Part shown: piece after piece, positions 51,961 to 61,991 of the stretch
How the letters are laid out: each line of letters begins with the position of its first letter
Position numbering within the stretch: the first letter of the stretch is position 1
Source of the DNA: Alphaproteobacteria bacterium
GTDB taxonomy: Bacteria > Pseudomonadota > Alphaproteobacteria > Ferrovibrionales > Ferrovibrionaceae
Assembly: GCA_017307375.1 (NCBI GenBank)
Contig: JAFKFH010000007.1
Coordinates: forward strand, 186,001-250,000
DNA length: 64,000 nt
Reading direction: 5' to 3'
Notes under the pieces: generated by a model
What the model saw: only the letters and a program-made list of their open reading frames with translations
What the model was told of the DNA's origin: nothing
The model's database searches: none
Made by a program: the position numbers and the translations under genes

Positions 51961-54558
51961 ATGAACGCTGTCGCGCGCGAACCGATCCGCCTGGCCGACT
52001 ATCGTCCGCCTGCCTTCCGCATCGAGACGGTCGAACTGACCTTCGACCTGGTGCCCGAACGCACCGTCGTCGCCTCGCGCCTGACGCTTGCGCGTCAGCA
52101 GGCGGGGGCCGACCTGGAACTGGACGGCGAGGATCTCGAGCTGCTGTCGATCGCGCTCGACGGTGCGGCCCTGGGGCCGGACCGCTACCGCGTCGACGGG
52201 CACAAGCTGATCGTTGCCGGCCTCGGTGATCGCGCCACGCTCGACATCGTCACCGCCATCGACCCGGCGGCCAATACCCGGCTCGAAGGCCTCTACGTCT
52301 CCTCGGGCAATTTCTGCACGCAGTGCGAGGCCGAAGGCTTCCGCCGCATCACCTATTTCCTCGACCGTCCCGACGTGATGGCGACCTACAAGGTAACCAT
52401 GAAGGCCGACCGGGCGAAATTTCCGGTGCTGCTCTCCAACGGCAACCTGGTCGAGCAGGCCGATCTGGGCGACGGCCGCCACATGGCGGTCTGGCAGGAC
52501 CCCTTCCCCAAGCCCTGCTATCTGTTCGCGCTGGTCGCGGGCGACCTCGCCCGCGTCGCCGACCGGTTCACCACCGCCTCGGGCCGCGACGTCGCGCTCA
52601 ACATCTATGTCGAGCATGGCAAGGAGCGGTATTGTGCCTATGCGATGGATTCGCTGAAGCGCTCGATGCGCTGGGACGAGGACGTCTACGGCCTCGAATA
52701 CGACCTCGACATCTTCAACATCGTCGCCGTCTCCGACTTCAACATGGGCGCGATGGAGAACAAGTCGCTGAACGTCTTCAACGACCGCTACATCCTGGCC
52801 GACCCCGAGACCGCCACCGACATCGATTATGCCGGCATCGAGAGTGTGGTGGCCCATGAATATTTTCACAACTGGACCGGCAACCGCGTCACCTGCCGCG
52901 ACTGGTTCCAGCTGTCGCTGAAGGAAGGCCTGACCGTCTTCCGCGACCAGCAGTTTTCCGGCGACATGCGCTCGCGGCCGGTCAAGCGCATCGGCGACGT
53001 CCGGGCGCTGCGCGCCCGACAGTTCCCGGAAGATGCCGGTCCGCTGTGCCATCCGGTGCGCCCCGAAGCCTATATCGAGATCAACAACTTCTACACCGCG
53101 ACGGTCTACGAAAAGGGCGCCGAGGTCATCGGGATGATGCATCGCCTGCTCGGGCCCGAGGGCTATCGCGCGGGTATCGACCTCTACTTCAAGCGCCATG
53201 ACGGCCAGGCCGTCACGACGGACGATTTCGCCCAGGCGATGCAGGATGCCGGCGGGGTCGATCTCGGCCAGTTCCGCCTGTGGTATTCCCAGGCCGGCAC
53301 GCCGATGGTGGAAGCCAGCTGGAAGCACGAGGGCGACGAGCTTGTCCTCAACCTCGCCCAGTCGCGCCGGCACGTGCCGGGCGAGCGCCCGTCGCAGCCG
53401 ATGGATATTCCGCTGGCCGTCGGCATCGTCGGCCCGGATGGCGGCGACGTGGTGCCGGAACGGCTGCTGCGGCTCGATGCGCCGACCCGGGAATTCCGCT
53501 TCAAGGGCGTGCCGGCCGGGGCCGTGCCCTCGATCAACCGCGGCTTCAGCGCGCCGATCCTGCTGAAGGCAGCCTACAGCGAGCCGGAGCGCGCCTTCCT
53601 GATGGCGGGCGATCCGGACCCGTTCAACCGCTGGGAAGCCGGCAACCAGTACGCGACGCAACTGATCCTCGAACGCGTCGCGGCCGCCCAGGCCGGCAAG
53701 CCGGCCCCGTCGGCCGCCGCGTTCGTTGCGGCATTCGGGCGCAACCTCGCCGACGAAACCCTCGACGACGCCTTCCGCGCCTATCTGCTGGCGCTGCCCA
53801 GCGAGGAATACATCGCCGAGCAAATGGCGGTCGTCGATGTCGACGCGATCCACGCGGCACGCCGCAGCCTGCGCCTCGAACTCGCCAACACCCATTTGGC
53901 GGCGTTGCGCGAACTCTACGACCGGCTGCGCTCCAACGCTGCGTTCTCGCCCGATGCGGCCTCGGCCGGGCGGCGCGCCCTCCGGAACGCCGCACTGACC
54001 TATCTCGCCGTCGCCGACGATATGGCGGCGCGGGGTTTGCCCGCCCGGCAGTTTGCCGACGCCGACAACATGACCGACCGGATGGCTGCCCTGACCATGC
54101 TGGTCGAGCGCGGCGGCGACGAAGCCTCGGAGGCGCTGGCCGCGTTCTACGCGCGGTTCGAGCGCTATCCGCTGGTGGTCGACAAGTGGTTCGCGTTGCA
54201 GGCGGCCTCGCCGGCGGCCGACACGCTCGACCGCGTCAGGGCGCTGATGCGCCACCCGGCCTTCTCGATGCGCAACCCGAACAAGGTGCGCTCGCTGATC
54301 GGCGCCTTCGCCAATGCCAACCAGCTGCGCTTCCACAGCGCCGACGGCTCGGGCTACCGGTTCCTGGCCGAGCAGGTCATCGCGCTGGACCAGACCAACC
54401 CGCAGATCGCAGCCCGTCTGCTGACGCCGCTGGGCCCGTGGAAGCGGCATGATGCCGGCCGCCAGGCGGCGATGAAGGCGGCGCTGGAAACCATCCTGGC
54501 CCAGCCGAAACTGTCGCCCGACGTCTACGAGATCGCCAGCCGGTCGCTGGCCGGTTAG
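51961..54558 (+). CDS. pepN: Aminopeptidase N (M1 family)
   Basis: An 865-residue zinc aminopeptidase that removes N-terminal residues from peptides in the cytoplasm. The substrate-binding loop GAMEN (in NMGAMENKSLN) precedes the zinc motif His299-Glu300-x-x-His303 (HEYFHNW) and the third ligand Glu322 (SLKEGLT). The length matches bacterial PepN. ATG 51961 follows AGAAGG. Its stop overlaps the convergent quinone oxidoreductase stop by 4 bases. Confidence 0.96.
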   Translation: MNAVAREPIRLADYRPPAFRIETVELTFDLVPERTVVASRLTLARQQAGADLELDGEDLELLSIALDGAALGPDRYRVDGHKLIVAGLGDRATLDIVTAIDPAANTRLEGLYVSSGNFCTQCEAEGFRRITYFLDRPDVMATYKVTMKADRAKFPVLLSNGNLVEQADLGDGRHMAVWQDPFPKPCYLFALVAGDLARVADRFTTASGRDVALNIYVEHGKERYCAYAMDSLKRSMRWDEDVYGLEYDLDIFNIVAVSDFNMGAMENKSLNVFNDRYILADPETATDIDYAGIESVVAHEYFHNWTGNRVTCRDWFQLSLKEGLTVFRDQQFSGDMRSRPVKRIGDVRALRARQFPEDAGPLCHPVRPEAYIEINNFYTATVYEKGAEVIGMMHRLLGPEGYRAGIDLYFKRHDGQAVTTDDFAQAMQDAGGVDLGQFRLWYSQAGTPMVEASWKHEGDELVLNLAQSRRHVPGERPSQPMDIPLAVGIVGPDGGDVVPERLLRLDAPTREFRFKGVPAGAVPSINRGFSAPILLKAAYSEPERAFLMAGDPDPFNRWEAGNQYATQLILERVAAAQAGKPAPSAAAFVAAFGRNLADETLDDAFRAYLLALPSEEYIAEQMAVVDVDAIHAARRSLRLELANTHLAALRELYDRLRSNAAFSPDAASAGRRALRNAALTYLAVADDMAARGLPARQFADADNMTDRMAALTMLVERGGDEASEALAAFYARFERYPLVVDKWFALQAASPAADTLDRVRALMRHPAFSMRNPNKVRSLIGAFANANQLRFHSADGSGYRFLAEQVIALDQTNPQIAARLLTPLGPWKRHDAGRQAAMKAALETILAQPKLSPDVYEIASRSLAG

Positions 54559-55538
54559 GGGATCAGCACGATCGCCCCGGTCGTCTCCCGCGCCTCGGCG
54601 GCGCGGTGGGCGGCCGGGAGGTCGGCCAGGGCGAAGCGGCGCCCGATCTCGGGCACCACCGCGCCCGAGGCGATCGCGGCAAACAGGTCGGCCGCGTTGG
54701 CCCGGAAGGTCGCCGGATCGGCGTTGTGCGGGAATACCGACGGCCGGGTCAGGAACAGGCAGCCTTTCTTGTTCAGCAGTTCCGGCTCGATCGCCGGGGC
54801 CGGCCCGGAGGCGGCACCGTAGAGCACGACCAGGCCGAACGGCGCGGCGCAGTCCAGCGACTGCATGAACGTGTCGCGGCCGACCGAATCATAGACGACC
54901 CGGGCCTTTCTGCCCCCGGTCGCGTCGAGCAGCGCGGCAGGCAGGTCGGTCGTGGCGCGATAGTCGATGGCGGCATCGCAGCCGGCGGCGCGGGCCACCG
55001 CGCATTTCTCCGGGCCGCCGACGGTGCCGATGACGGTCGCGCCGAGCGCCTTGGCCCAGCGGCAGAGGATCTGGCCGACGCCGCCGGCGGCGGCATGCAC
55101 CAGCACGATGTCGCCCGGGGTGACGCGATGGGTTTTCTGCACCAGGTACTGCGCGGTCATGCCCTTGAAGAACACGGCCGCCGCAGCCTCGTCGGTGAGG
55201 CCGTCGGGGATGTGGACGAGCTTCTCGGCCGGCACGATCCGCCGGTCGGCATAGGCGCCGAGACCGGCATTCATGTAGACGACCCGGTCGCCCGGCTCGA
55301 AGCCGTCGACCCCGGGGCCGACCGCTTCGATCACGCCCGCCGCTTCATGGCCCAGACCGGTCGGCAGCGGCAGCGGATAGAAGCCCGAGCGCTGGTAGAC
55401 GTCGATATAGTTGAAGCCGACGGCGGTCTGGCGCAGGCGGACCTGCCCGGCGGCGGGATCGCCGATTTCGACCGTGGTGAGCTTGAGCACCTCGGGTCCG
55501 CCGAAGCTGTCGAGCCGTACTGCGCGCGCCGTCGTCAT
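54555..55538 (-). CDS. qor: NADPH:quinone oxidoreductase (zeta-crystallin type)
   Basis: A 327-residue medium-chain reductase without structural zinc. It has the GHEAAGVIEAVGPGV segment, AAVFFKGMTAQYL, and the dinucleotide motif AAAGGVGQILCRWAKALGA with AAAGGVG typical of QOR. It reduces quinones with NADPH, one electron at a time or two, in the cytoplasm. ATG 55538 is chosen over 55550 because the latter sits directly against the G-rich ribosome site. It is convergent with pepN. Confidence 0.92.
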   Translation of the reverse strand: MTTARAVRLDSFGGPEVLKLTTVEIGDPAAGQVRLRQTAVGFNYIDVYQRSGFYPLPLPTGLGHEAAGVIEAVGPGVDGFEPGDRVVYMNAGLGAYADRRIVPAEKLVHIPDGLTDEAAAAVFFKGMTAQYLVQKTHRVTPGDIVLVHAAAGGVGQILCRWAKALGATVIGTVGGPEKCAVARAAGCDAAIDYRATTDLPAALLDATGGRKARVVYDSVGRDTFMQSLDCAAPFGLVVLYGAASGPAPAIEPELLNKKGCLFLTRPSVFPHNADPATFRANAADLFAAIASGAVVPEIGRRFALADLPAAHRAAEARETTGAIVLIP

Positions 55539-55580
55539 GGTCCGTTCCATCCCCCATTGGCTTCTCGGGCCATGATAGGG

Positions 55581-56360
55581 TCAGCGGATGATGGGGTCGA
55601 GCAGCGGCAGGCCAATGACCGCCGCCAGGATGATCAACCCGAAGCAGATCCGCCGGAACGTCCTGTCGGAGGCCAGGCCGAACAGCCGCGAGCCGAGGTA
55701 GATGCCCGCCCCGTAGAACGGCGCGGCCGCGGCGGTCAGCAGCAGCACCGGCAGGCCGATCAGCCCGGCGGTGATGTAGGTTGCCGCGGTGATCAGGCTC
55801 GAAATCGCGAAATAGAGCACGATGTTGGCCCGGACCGTGGCGATCGGAATGGTGCCGCCCAGCCAGTAGACGACGATCGGCGGGCCGCCGATCTGCGCCG
55901 AGCCCGAGAAGAAGCCCGATGTGAGGCCTACGGCAATGGTCAGCGGCGGGGTCGGGCGGCCGCGATAGCGCCAGCCGGTGGCGAGCAGGCCAAGCAGGCA
56001 GGCCACTGCCGTGACGATGCCCCAGCGGATCCACAGCGGATCGGCCAGGGCGAGCGCTGCACCGCCGAGCGGGACGCCGACCAGCGCGCCGATCGCCATG
56101 ATGCCGACATCGCGCCGGTCAGCCCGCCGCCAGGCGGCAGGCAGCATCGGCAGCGCCATGACGAGGTCGACGACCAGGATCAGCGGCGCGGCGAGCTGCG
56201 GGCCGGCGATCGCGCTGGCCACCGGCATGAAGATCAGCGCCGCGCCGAAGCCGGAAAAGCCGCGGGCCAGCCCGGCAACGAAGGCGGTGGCCAGCAAGAC
56301 GGCGATTTCGCCGGCGCTGCGGTCGGCGGCGAGCGCCTGGATGAACGGGTCGATACTCAC
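55581..56360 (-). CDS. TauE/SafE-family sulfite or anion exporter
   Basis: A 259-residue membrane protein with about eight helices and the TauE/SafE signature regions (AGLARGFSGFGAALIFMPVAS near the N-terminus and LTSGFFSGSAQIGGPPIVVYWLGG in the middle). The family exports sulfite, sulfoacetate or related anions. It starts at GTG 56360. It lies upstream of qor on the same strand with a 42-base gap. The substrate is unknown. Confidence 0.88.
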   Translation of the reverse strand: MSIDPFIQALAADRSAGEIAVLLATAFVAGLARGFSGFGAALIFMPVASAIAGPQLAAPLILVVDLVMALPMLPAAWRRADRRDVGIMAIGALVGVPLGGAALALADPLWIRWGIVTAVACLLGLLATGWRYRGRPTPPLTIAVGLTSGFFSGSAQIGGPPIVVYWLGGTIPIATVRANIVLYFAISSLITAATYITAGLIGLPVLLLTAAAAPFYGAGIYLGSRLFGLASDRTFRRICFGLIILAAVIGLPLLDPIIR

Positions 56361-56460
56361 GCGGTTTCCCCAGTCTGGACTGTGGAAACCTAGGGCGGAG
56401 ACACCGCCGAGTCAGCCTGAAGATTTGCCGGATCGATCCGCGGAAATGCGGGGATGAGGC

Positions 56461-57171
56461 TCAGACCATCGCCGGCGCGGCGTCGAGCTTTTCCAGCCCC
56501 TGGGCGATCGCGGCGGCAAGTTGGGCCTGCGGCGCGGCGCGGCTGCGCTCGGCGTCGAACTTGCGGGTCAGGAAATCGCGGGCTTCCCCGGCTGTCCGCA
56601 CCCGGCCGGTGGAATCCTGGAACAGCGTCGGGTTCGCCTTGACCGCACCGGCGACGATCTGGTCGGTCGGCGTGTCGGCCGCGGCGGTCAGCAGCTTGAC
56701 CGCCCCTTGTGCGCCGAGCAGATGGGCCATCGCCAATTCGGCCTGGCTCGGGTCGCGGCCCGTGCCGCGACGCAGCGCCGTGCGGTTTTCCTCGGCATAA
56801 CGCGCGGTCAGCATCGCGGCGGTATTGGGATCCTTGCGCAGGTCGAGGATGGTCTTTTTCAGGCCGGGATCGCGGACGGTCGGCTTGCCGTCGACGACGG
56901 TGACGGCGGTGGCGAGATCCTCGCGCCCGATCGAGGCGCCGTGGCGGCGCACGAGGTCGAGCCAGGTGCGCTCGACGAACTGAAAGGCGCCGGTCGCCGT
57001 GGAGCGCGGGTTCTTGGCCGAATTGTTCAGCCGGCTCTCGCCGGCCGCCTTCGACAGGATGGTGGCGAAATCGGCGCCCTGTCCCTTCGACGCGCGATGA
57101 ACCTGCGCACCGAAATCGACCATCGCCGTGGCGCTGGCCGCATGCTGGAGGGTGTTGGTGCCGGGTTTCAT
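56461..57171 (-). CDS. Lytic-transglycosylase-like protein
   Basis: A 236-residue protein with a goose-lysozyme/SLT-like core. The catalytic Glu is probably in KAAGESRLNNSAKNP and is followed by TATGAFQFVERTWLDLVRRHG, a standard transglycosylase arrangement. It cleaves peptidoglycan glycan strands to make space for envelope machinery. There is no clear signal peptide, as in some flagellar or secretion-linked transglycosylases exported by other routes. ATG 57171 lies 13 bases downstream of the 68-residue gene. Confidence 0.85.
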   Translation of the reverse strand: MKPGTNTLQHAASATAMVDFGAQVHRASKGQGADFATILSKAAGESRLNNSAKNPRSTATGAFQFVERTWLDLVRRHGASIGREDLATAVTVVDGKPTVRDPGLKKTILDLRKDPNTAAMLTARYAEENRTALRRGTGRDPSQAELAMAHLLGAQGAVKLLTAAADTPTDQIVAGAVKANPTLFQDSTGRVRTAGEARDFLTRKFDAERSRAAPQAQLAAAIAQGLEKLDAAPAMV

Positions 57172-57184
57172 CCGCCGTGACGCC

Positions 57185-57391
57185 TCAGTGAATGATGCGA
57201 TACTGGCTGCGATCGGCCAGGACCGAGCACGAGATCGTGCGCCGCTCGCTCGGCTCGGCCACGTCGCGCAATACCGCGTGCGGGATGTTGGCGGGGCCGA
57301 GCACGATGGTCTCGACCGACCATTGGCGTTCCGGATTGTTGTTCAACCGGTAAACTTGTCCGGGTTCTACCCCGAAATTCACTCTCGCCAT
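57185..57391 (-). CDS. Small 68-residue protein of unknown function
   Basis: A compact, probably beta-rich protein (VYRLNNNPERQWSVETIVLGP) with no signal or membrane helix. AGAGGA lies 7 bases before ATG 57391. The adjacent transglycosylase gene is 13 bases downstream on the same strand, so the pair is likely an operon. It is divergent from the ABC exporter gene, with 77 bases between. Confidence 0.6.
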   Translation of the reverse strand: MARVNFGVEPGQVYRLNNNPERQWSVETIVLGPANIPHAVLRDVAEPSERRTISCSVLADRSQYRIIH

Positions 57392-57468
57392 GGTTTCCTC
57401 TTGCCGAAATTAGGCGAATTGGAGTTTAGGGTGAATGGGTTAAGCAAATCTTGTCCGGGGGGCCGCCG

Positions 57469-59256
57469 ATGAACCTCGCCGCTTTTCGCGTCTACTGGCG
57501 CGTCCTGGCCTTGCTGGGCCCCGAGCGCCGGCTGGTGACCGTGCTGTGCCTCGGCAATGTCGGGGTGGCCGCGCTCGCCTTCCTCGAACCGATGCTGTTC
57601 GGCAAGGTGATCGACGTCCTGTCCTCGGCCGGCGGCCAGCCGGGCGCGCGCTGGGACGAGACGCTGCGGCTGCTCGGCGCCTGGGCCGGGGTCGGCGTCG
57701 TCGGCATCGTCGCCACCATCCTGGTGGCGCTGCATTCCGACCGTCTGGCCCATCGCCGGCGGCTCGCGGCCATTGCCGACGGCTTCGACGAAGTCCTCGA
57801 CCTGCCCTTCGCCTTCCATTCGGAAACCCATTCGGCGCGTCTTCTGAAGGTGCTGCTGCAGGGGGCCGACAACCTGTTCAATCTGTGGCTGTCATTCTTC
57901 CGCGAGCATCTGTCGACCTTCATCGGCCTCGTGGTGCTGCTGCCGGCCTCGCTGTTCCTGAACTGGCGTCTGGGGCTGCTGCTGATCGGGCTGATCGTGG
58001 TCTTCGCCGTGCTCGCCTATTTTGTCGTCGGCAAGACCGAAGCGGCCCAGGCCCGGGTCGAGGAGGAGCATTCGGCATTGGCCGGCCGGCTGGGCGACGT
58101 GCTCGGCAACGTGCCGCTGGTGCAATCCTTTGCCCGTCTGGCCGAGGAGCGGCGGGCGCTCGCCATCGCCATCGAGCGGGTCAAGGCGGCGCAATTCCCG
58201 GTGCTGGACTGGTGGGCCACCGTCACCGTGCTGTCGCGGCTGGCCGCGACCGTCACGCTGCTCGCCATCTTCCTGATCGGCGCCTGGGCCAATGCCCATG
58301 GCGAGGCGACGGTGGGCGAGATCGTCACCTTCATGGGCTTTGCCACCATGCTGATCGGCAAGCTCGACGCCGCGATGGGCTTCCTGTCGCGGCTGTCGCT
58401 GCAGGCCCAGGCGATCCGCGAATTCCTCGAACTGTTCGACCTGCCGTCGACGGTCTCCGACAAGCCCGGCGCGATCGACCTGCCGCCGGTGACCGGCCGG
58501 GTCGAATTCGACCAGGTTTCGTTCTCCTACCCGAACCGCCTGCCGTCGCTGCGCGGCGTTTCCTTCGTCGCCGAGCCGGGCACTGTCGTTGCCCTCGTCG
58601 GCCCGTCGGGGGCGGGCAAGACCACGACGATGTCGCTGCTGCATCGCGTGTTCGACCCGACCGAGGGGCATATCCGCATCGACGGCCACGACATCGCCGA
58701 CGTCACGCTGGCCTCGCTCCGCCGCAACATCGCGGTGGTGTTCCAGGAGGCGCGCCTGCTGAACCGGACGATCGCCGAGAACCTGATGCTGGCCAAGCCC
58801 GACGCGACGCTCGAGGAGATGGAGGCCGCGGCCAGGCTTGCACGGGTGGACAAGGTGATCGCCAGCCAGCCCAAGGGGTACGACAGCGCCATCGGCGAGC
58901 GGGGCGTGCGCCTGTCGGGCGGCGAGCGCCAGCGGTTGCAGATCGCCCGGGCCGCCCTCAAGGCCGCGCCGATCCTGGTCCTGGACGAGGCGACCTCCGC
59001 GCTCGACACCGTCACCGAGGCCGAGGTGCAGAGAGCCTTGAACGCCCTGATGAAGGGGCGTACGACCTTCGTCATCGCCCATCGACTGTCGACGATTCGC
59101 CACGCCGATCAGATCCTGGTGCTCAAGGACGGCGAGATCGTCGAGCGCGGCACCTACGACGAATTGCTTGTCCGCGAGGGCCTGTTTGCCGAGCTGGTGG
59201 CAACCCAGCGCCTGGCCCAGGCCGCCGCAGAGGCAGAAAGGACCGAAACCGCATGA
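57469..59256 (+). CDS. NdvA-like ABC exporter (permease plus ATPase half-transporter)
   Basis: A 595-residue half-transporter. Six helices occupy the first ~310 residues ([15 protein letters not shown] is the NdvA/MsbA-type second helix). The ATPase has Walker [11 protein letters not shown]-loop VFQEARLL, signature LSGGERQR, Walker [13 protein letters not shown] and His-switch VIAHRLS. The best guess is export of a periplasmic glucan or glycolipid, as in rhizobial NdvA, but lipid A and multidrug roles are possible. ATG 57469 has a GGGGGG ribosome site. It overlaps thyX by 4 bases. Confidence 0.88.
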   Translation: MNLAAFRVYWRVLALLGPERRLVTVLCLGNVGVAALAFLEPMLFGKVIDVLSSAGGQPGARWDETLRLLGAWAGVGVVGIVATILVALHSDRLAHRRRLAAIADGFDEVLDLPFAFHSETHSARLLKVLLQGADNLFNLWLSFFREHLSTFIGLVVLLPASLFLNWRLGLLLIGLIVVFAVLAYFVVGKTEAAQARVEEEHSALAGRLGDVLGNVPLVQSFARLAEERRALAIAIERVKAAQFPVLDWWATVTVLSRLAATVTLLAIFLIGAWANAHGEATVGEIVTFMGFATMLIGKLDAAMGFLSRLSLQAQAIREFLELFDLPSTVSDKPGAIDLPPVTGRVEFDQVSFSYPNRLPSLRGVSFVAEPGTVVALVGPSGAGKTTTMSLLHRVFDPTEGHIRIDGHDIADVTLASLRRNIAVVFQEARLLNRTIAENLMLAKPDATLEEMEAAARLARVDKVIASQPKGYDSAIGERGVRLSGGERQRLQIARAALKAAPILVLDEATSALDTVTEAEVQRALNALMKGRTTFVIAHRLSTIRHADQILVLKDGEIVERGTYDELLVREGLFAELVATQRLAQAAAEAERTETA

Positions 59257-60191
59257 CCCTGGACGCCGCGGCCCAATCGCAGATCGACGAACAGCGCGGG
59301 CAAGCCTTCACCACCCGGCGCGCCACCGTGCCGGCGCTGGAGGATGTGCTCTACCAGGCGATCCCGGTGCTCGACCGCGGCTTCGTGCGGGTCATCGATT
59401 ACATGGGCGACGATGCCGCCGTGGTGCAGGCCGCGCGCGTTTCCTACGGCCGCGGCACCAAGAAGGTTTCGGAAGACCGCGGGCTGATCAACTATCTGAT
59501 GCGCCATCGCCACTCGACGCCGTTCGAGATGTGCGAGATCAAGTTCCACGTCAAGCTGCCGATCTTCGTGGCGCGCCAGTGGATCCGTCATCGCACCGCC
59601 AACGTCAACGAATACTCGGCGCGCTATTCGATCCTCGACCGCGAGTTCTACATGCCGGCGCGCGAGCATCTTGCCGCCCAGTCGGCGAACAACCGCCAGG
59701 GGCGCGACGAACCGCTGACCGGCGAGGAGGCCGAGCGCGTGCTGTTCCTGCTGCGCCGCGATGCCGAGCAGGCCTACAGCTCGTACGAGGAGATGCTGAA
59801 CGTCGACGAGGCCGGCCAGCCGCTCGACGCCGACCGCTCGGGCCTGGCGCGCGAGCTGGCGCGGATGAACCTGACCTTGAACTACTACACGCAGTGGTAC
59901 TGGAAGATCGACCTGCTCAATCTTCTGAACTTCCTGTCGCTGCGGGCCGATGCCCATGCCCAGTACGAGATCCGCGCCTATGCCGACGCGATGCTCGACG
60001 TGACGAAACGCTGGGTGCCGCTGTCGTTCGAGGCGTTCAGCGAGTACCGCATGCATGGTGCCAGCCTCTCGGCTACCGGCATCAAGGTGGTCCGCCGCCT
60101 GCTGGCCGGCGAAACCGTCACCCAGCCCGATTCCGGCCTCAGCGCCCGCGAATGGCGCGAGCTGATGGGGGTGCTGGGACGCGAGGCGTGA
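59253..60191 (+). CDS. thyX: Flavin-dependent thymidylate synthase
   Basis: A 312-residue ThyX: dUMP + methylene-THF + NADPH to dTMP, with FAD and without ThyA-type chemistry. The ThyX motif is [15 protein letters not shown], with a further conserved part [23 protein letters not shown]. Length is at the long end for the family. It is translationally coupled to both the ABC exporter (ATGA) and the MFS gene (GTGA), an unusual setting for an essential enzyme. ThyA may be absent from this genome, which would make it essential. Confidence 0.95.
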   Translation: MTLDAAAQSQIDEQRGQAFTTRRATVPALEDVLYQAIPVLDRGFVRVIDYMGDDAAVVQAARVSYGRGTKKVSEDRGLINYLMRHRHSTPFEMCEIKFHVKLPIFVARQWIRHRTANVNEYSARYSILDREFYMPAREHLAAQSANNRQGRDEPLTGEEAERVLFLLRRDAEQAYSSYEEMLNVDEAGQPLDADRSGLARELARMNLTLNYYTQWYWKIDLLNLLNFLSLRADAHAQYEIRAYADAMLDVTKRWVPLSFEAFSEYRMHGASLSATGIKVVRRLLAGETVTQPDSGLSAREWRELMGVLGREA

Positions 60192-61405
60192 CGCCGCCGC
60201 CGACCGCCGGTCGCGCGCTCGTCCCGATCCTGGCCGGCGGTGCCGGCATCGGCATCCTCGCCTCGGCGATCTATGCGCCGTCGTTGCCATCGATCGTCGC
60301 CGGCCTCGGCGTCTCGGAAGACCGCGTCCAGGCCACCTTCACCGTCTATCTCTTCGCCTTCGCGCTGGGTCAGTTGGTCATCGGACCGCTGGCCGACCGC
60401 TACGGCCGGCGCATCGTGCTGATCGTCGGGCTGGTCGTCACCGCGCTCGCCTCGGTCGTCTGTGCCCTGGCCCCGTCGATCGAGGTGCTGCTGATCGCGC
60501 GCATCGTCCAGGCGCTGGGCAGCTGTGCCGGGCCGGTGGTGGCGCGGGCGATGGTGCGCGATCTCTACGAGGGGCCGCGGCTCACCGCGGCCGTCTCGAT
60601 CATGGCGATGTCGATCGCGCTGGCCCCGGCGGTCGCGCCGGTGATCGGTGGCCAGCTCGAAGTCTGGCTCGGCTGGCGGTCCTGCTTCTGGTTCGTCGGC
60701 GGGCTGGCGGCCTTTCTTGCCGCGATGGTGGTGCTCCGCATCCCCGAGACCGTCCGGCAGAAATCCGCCGGCAACCTGCTGGCCGCCTCGGCCAGCTCGT
60801 ACTGGCGGCTGGTCAGGGATCCGGTGTTCATCCTGTTCACGGTGATGACGGCGGGCTCGTCCGGGGTCTTTTATGCCCATACGGCGGGCGGGGCGCCGCT
60901 GCTGGTCGGGCAGGGCGGCATGAACCCCGCGCTGTTCGGCTGGCTGGCGGCGGCGCCGCCGCTGGGTTTCATGACCGGCTCGTTCCTCGTCAACCGCCTG
61001 GCCCGGCATGTCCGGCTGCACCGGCTGATGGGGGTCGGGGCGACCTTCCTGGTGCTGGCGACGTCGGCGATGACGCTCAGCGCCTGGATCCTCGGGGCGA
61101 TGTCGCCCTGGGCTTATTTTCCACTGATGTATTGCGTCGGTGTCGGCAACGGCCTGACCATGCCCGGTGCCGGGGTGCGCGGCATCAGCCGGCATCCCGG
61201 CATCGCGGGTGCCGCCGCGGCGCTTTCCGGCTTCATCCAGATGAGCGGCGGTTCGATCGGCACGATCGCGGTCATCCTGTTCGCCCAGGGTCACGCGGTC
61301 GAGCTGGGCCTGGTGATGATGGGGGCGGCCCTTACGGTCTTCTGCGCCTGGGCGCTGGTGGGCCGAGTTCGCGATGGCGAAAACACGTCTCCAGGTGGTC
61401 GTTGA
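60188..61405 (+). CDS. MFS drug-resistance transporter, Bcr/CflA type
   Basis: A 405-residue, 12-helix major facilitator. The loop motif [11 protein letters not shown] follows TM2, and the drug-exporter arrangement ([20 protein letters not shown], motif [12 protein letters not shown]) is of the Bcr/CflA family. It exports drugs or metabolites by proton antiport. GTG 60188 overlaps the thyX stop. The last 74 bases overlap the convergent tag gene. Confidence 0.9.
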   Translation: MTPPPTAGRALVPILAGGAGIGILASAIYAPSLPSIVAGLGVSEDRVQATFTVYLFAFALGQLVIGPLADRYGRRIVLIVGLVVTALASVVCALAPSIEVLLIARIVQALGSCAGPVVARAMVRDLYEGPRLTAAVSIMAMSIALAPAVAPVIGGQLEVWLGWRSCFWFVGGLAAFLAAMVVLRIPETVRQKSAGNLLAASASSYWRLVRDPVFILFTVMTAGSSGVFYAHTAGGAPLLVGQGGMNPALFGWLAAAPPLGFMTGSFLVNRLARHVRLHRLMGVGATFLVLATSAMTLSAWILGAMSPWAYFPLMYCVGVGNGLTMPGAGVRGISRHPGIAGAAAALSGFIQMSGGSIGTIAVILFAQGHAVELGLVMMGAALTVFCAWALVGRVRDGENTSPGGR

Positions 61406-61934
61406 CGATGCCGACCGCCTGCATGAAGGCATAGGTGATCGTCGGGCCGCAGAAACGGAAGCCCTCGGCCTTCAGGGCCTTGGCCATGGCCCGGCTTTCC
61501 GCGCTTTCGGTCGGCACCTCGGCCGTCGTGGCCCAGCGGTTATGCAGCACCTCGCCGCCGGTGAACTGCCAGATGAAGCCCGAGAAGCCGCCTGGGCGCT
61601 GCATGATGTCGAGATAGGCCCGCGCCCCGTCGATCGTGCCGAGGATCTTGGCCCGGTTGCGCACGATGCCCGCATCCTGCATCAGGGCCTCGACCTTCCC
61701 GGGCGTATAGCGGGCGATCGTCTCGGGGACGAAGCCGTCGAAGGCACGGCGGAAATTCTCGCGCTTGCGCAGGATCGTGATCCACGACAGCCCGGCCTGG
61801 AACCCGTCGAGGATCAGCTTCTCGAACAGCGCGCGGTGGTCACGCTCGGGCACGCCCCATTCGGTGTCGTGGTAGGCGACATAGACGGGATCGCTATTGC
61901 CTGGCCAGGTGCAGCGGGGGCGGTCGTCGATCAT
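61332..61934 (-). CDS. tag: DNA-3-methyladenine glycosylase I
   Basis: A 200-residue Tag glycosylase that removes 3-methyladenine from DNA. The N-terminal CTWPGNSDPVYVAYHDTEWG and C-terminal [27 protein letters not shown] carry the zinc ligands typical of Tag (Cys and His at both ends). Length and order match the family. Its 3' end runs 74 bases into the convergent MFS gene. Confidence 0.95.
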   Translation of the reverse strand: MIDDRPRCTWPGNSDPVYVAYHDTEWGVPERDHRALFEKLILDGFQAGLSWITILRKRENFRRAFDGFVPETIARYTPGKVEALMQDAGIVRNRAKILGTIDGARAYLDIMQRPGGFSGFIWQFTGGEVLHNRWATTAEVPTESAESRAMAKALKAEGFRFCGPTITYAFMQAVGIVNDHLETCFRHRELGPPAPRRRRP

Positions 61935-61991
61935 CGGGTTCCTCCGGGCGTTTGCCCGGAATGTGCATGAAATGTTCTAGTTTTTCCAGGA

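Noticed and set aside
51904-54450. Long minus-strand open frame opposite pepN.
   Set aside because: pepN has intact zinc-site motifs and expected length. The antisense frame has no family features.
56429-56440. Perfect palindrome CGGATCGATCCG in the gap before the transglycosylase.
   Set aside because: GATCGATC-like words are frequent throughout this genome. The site is not placed at a promoter.
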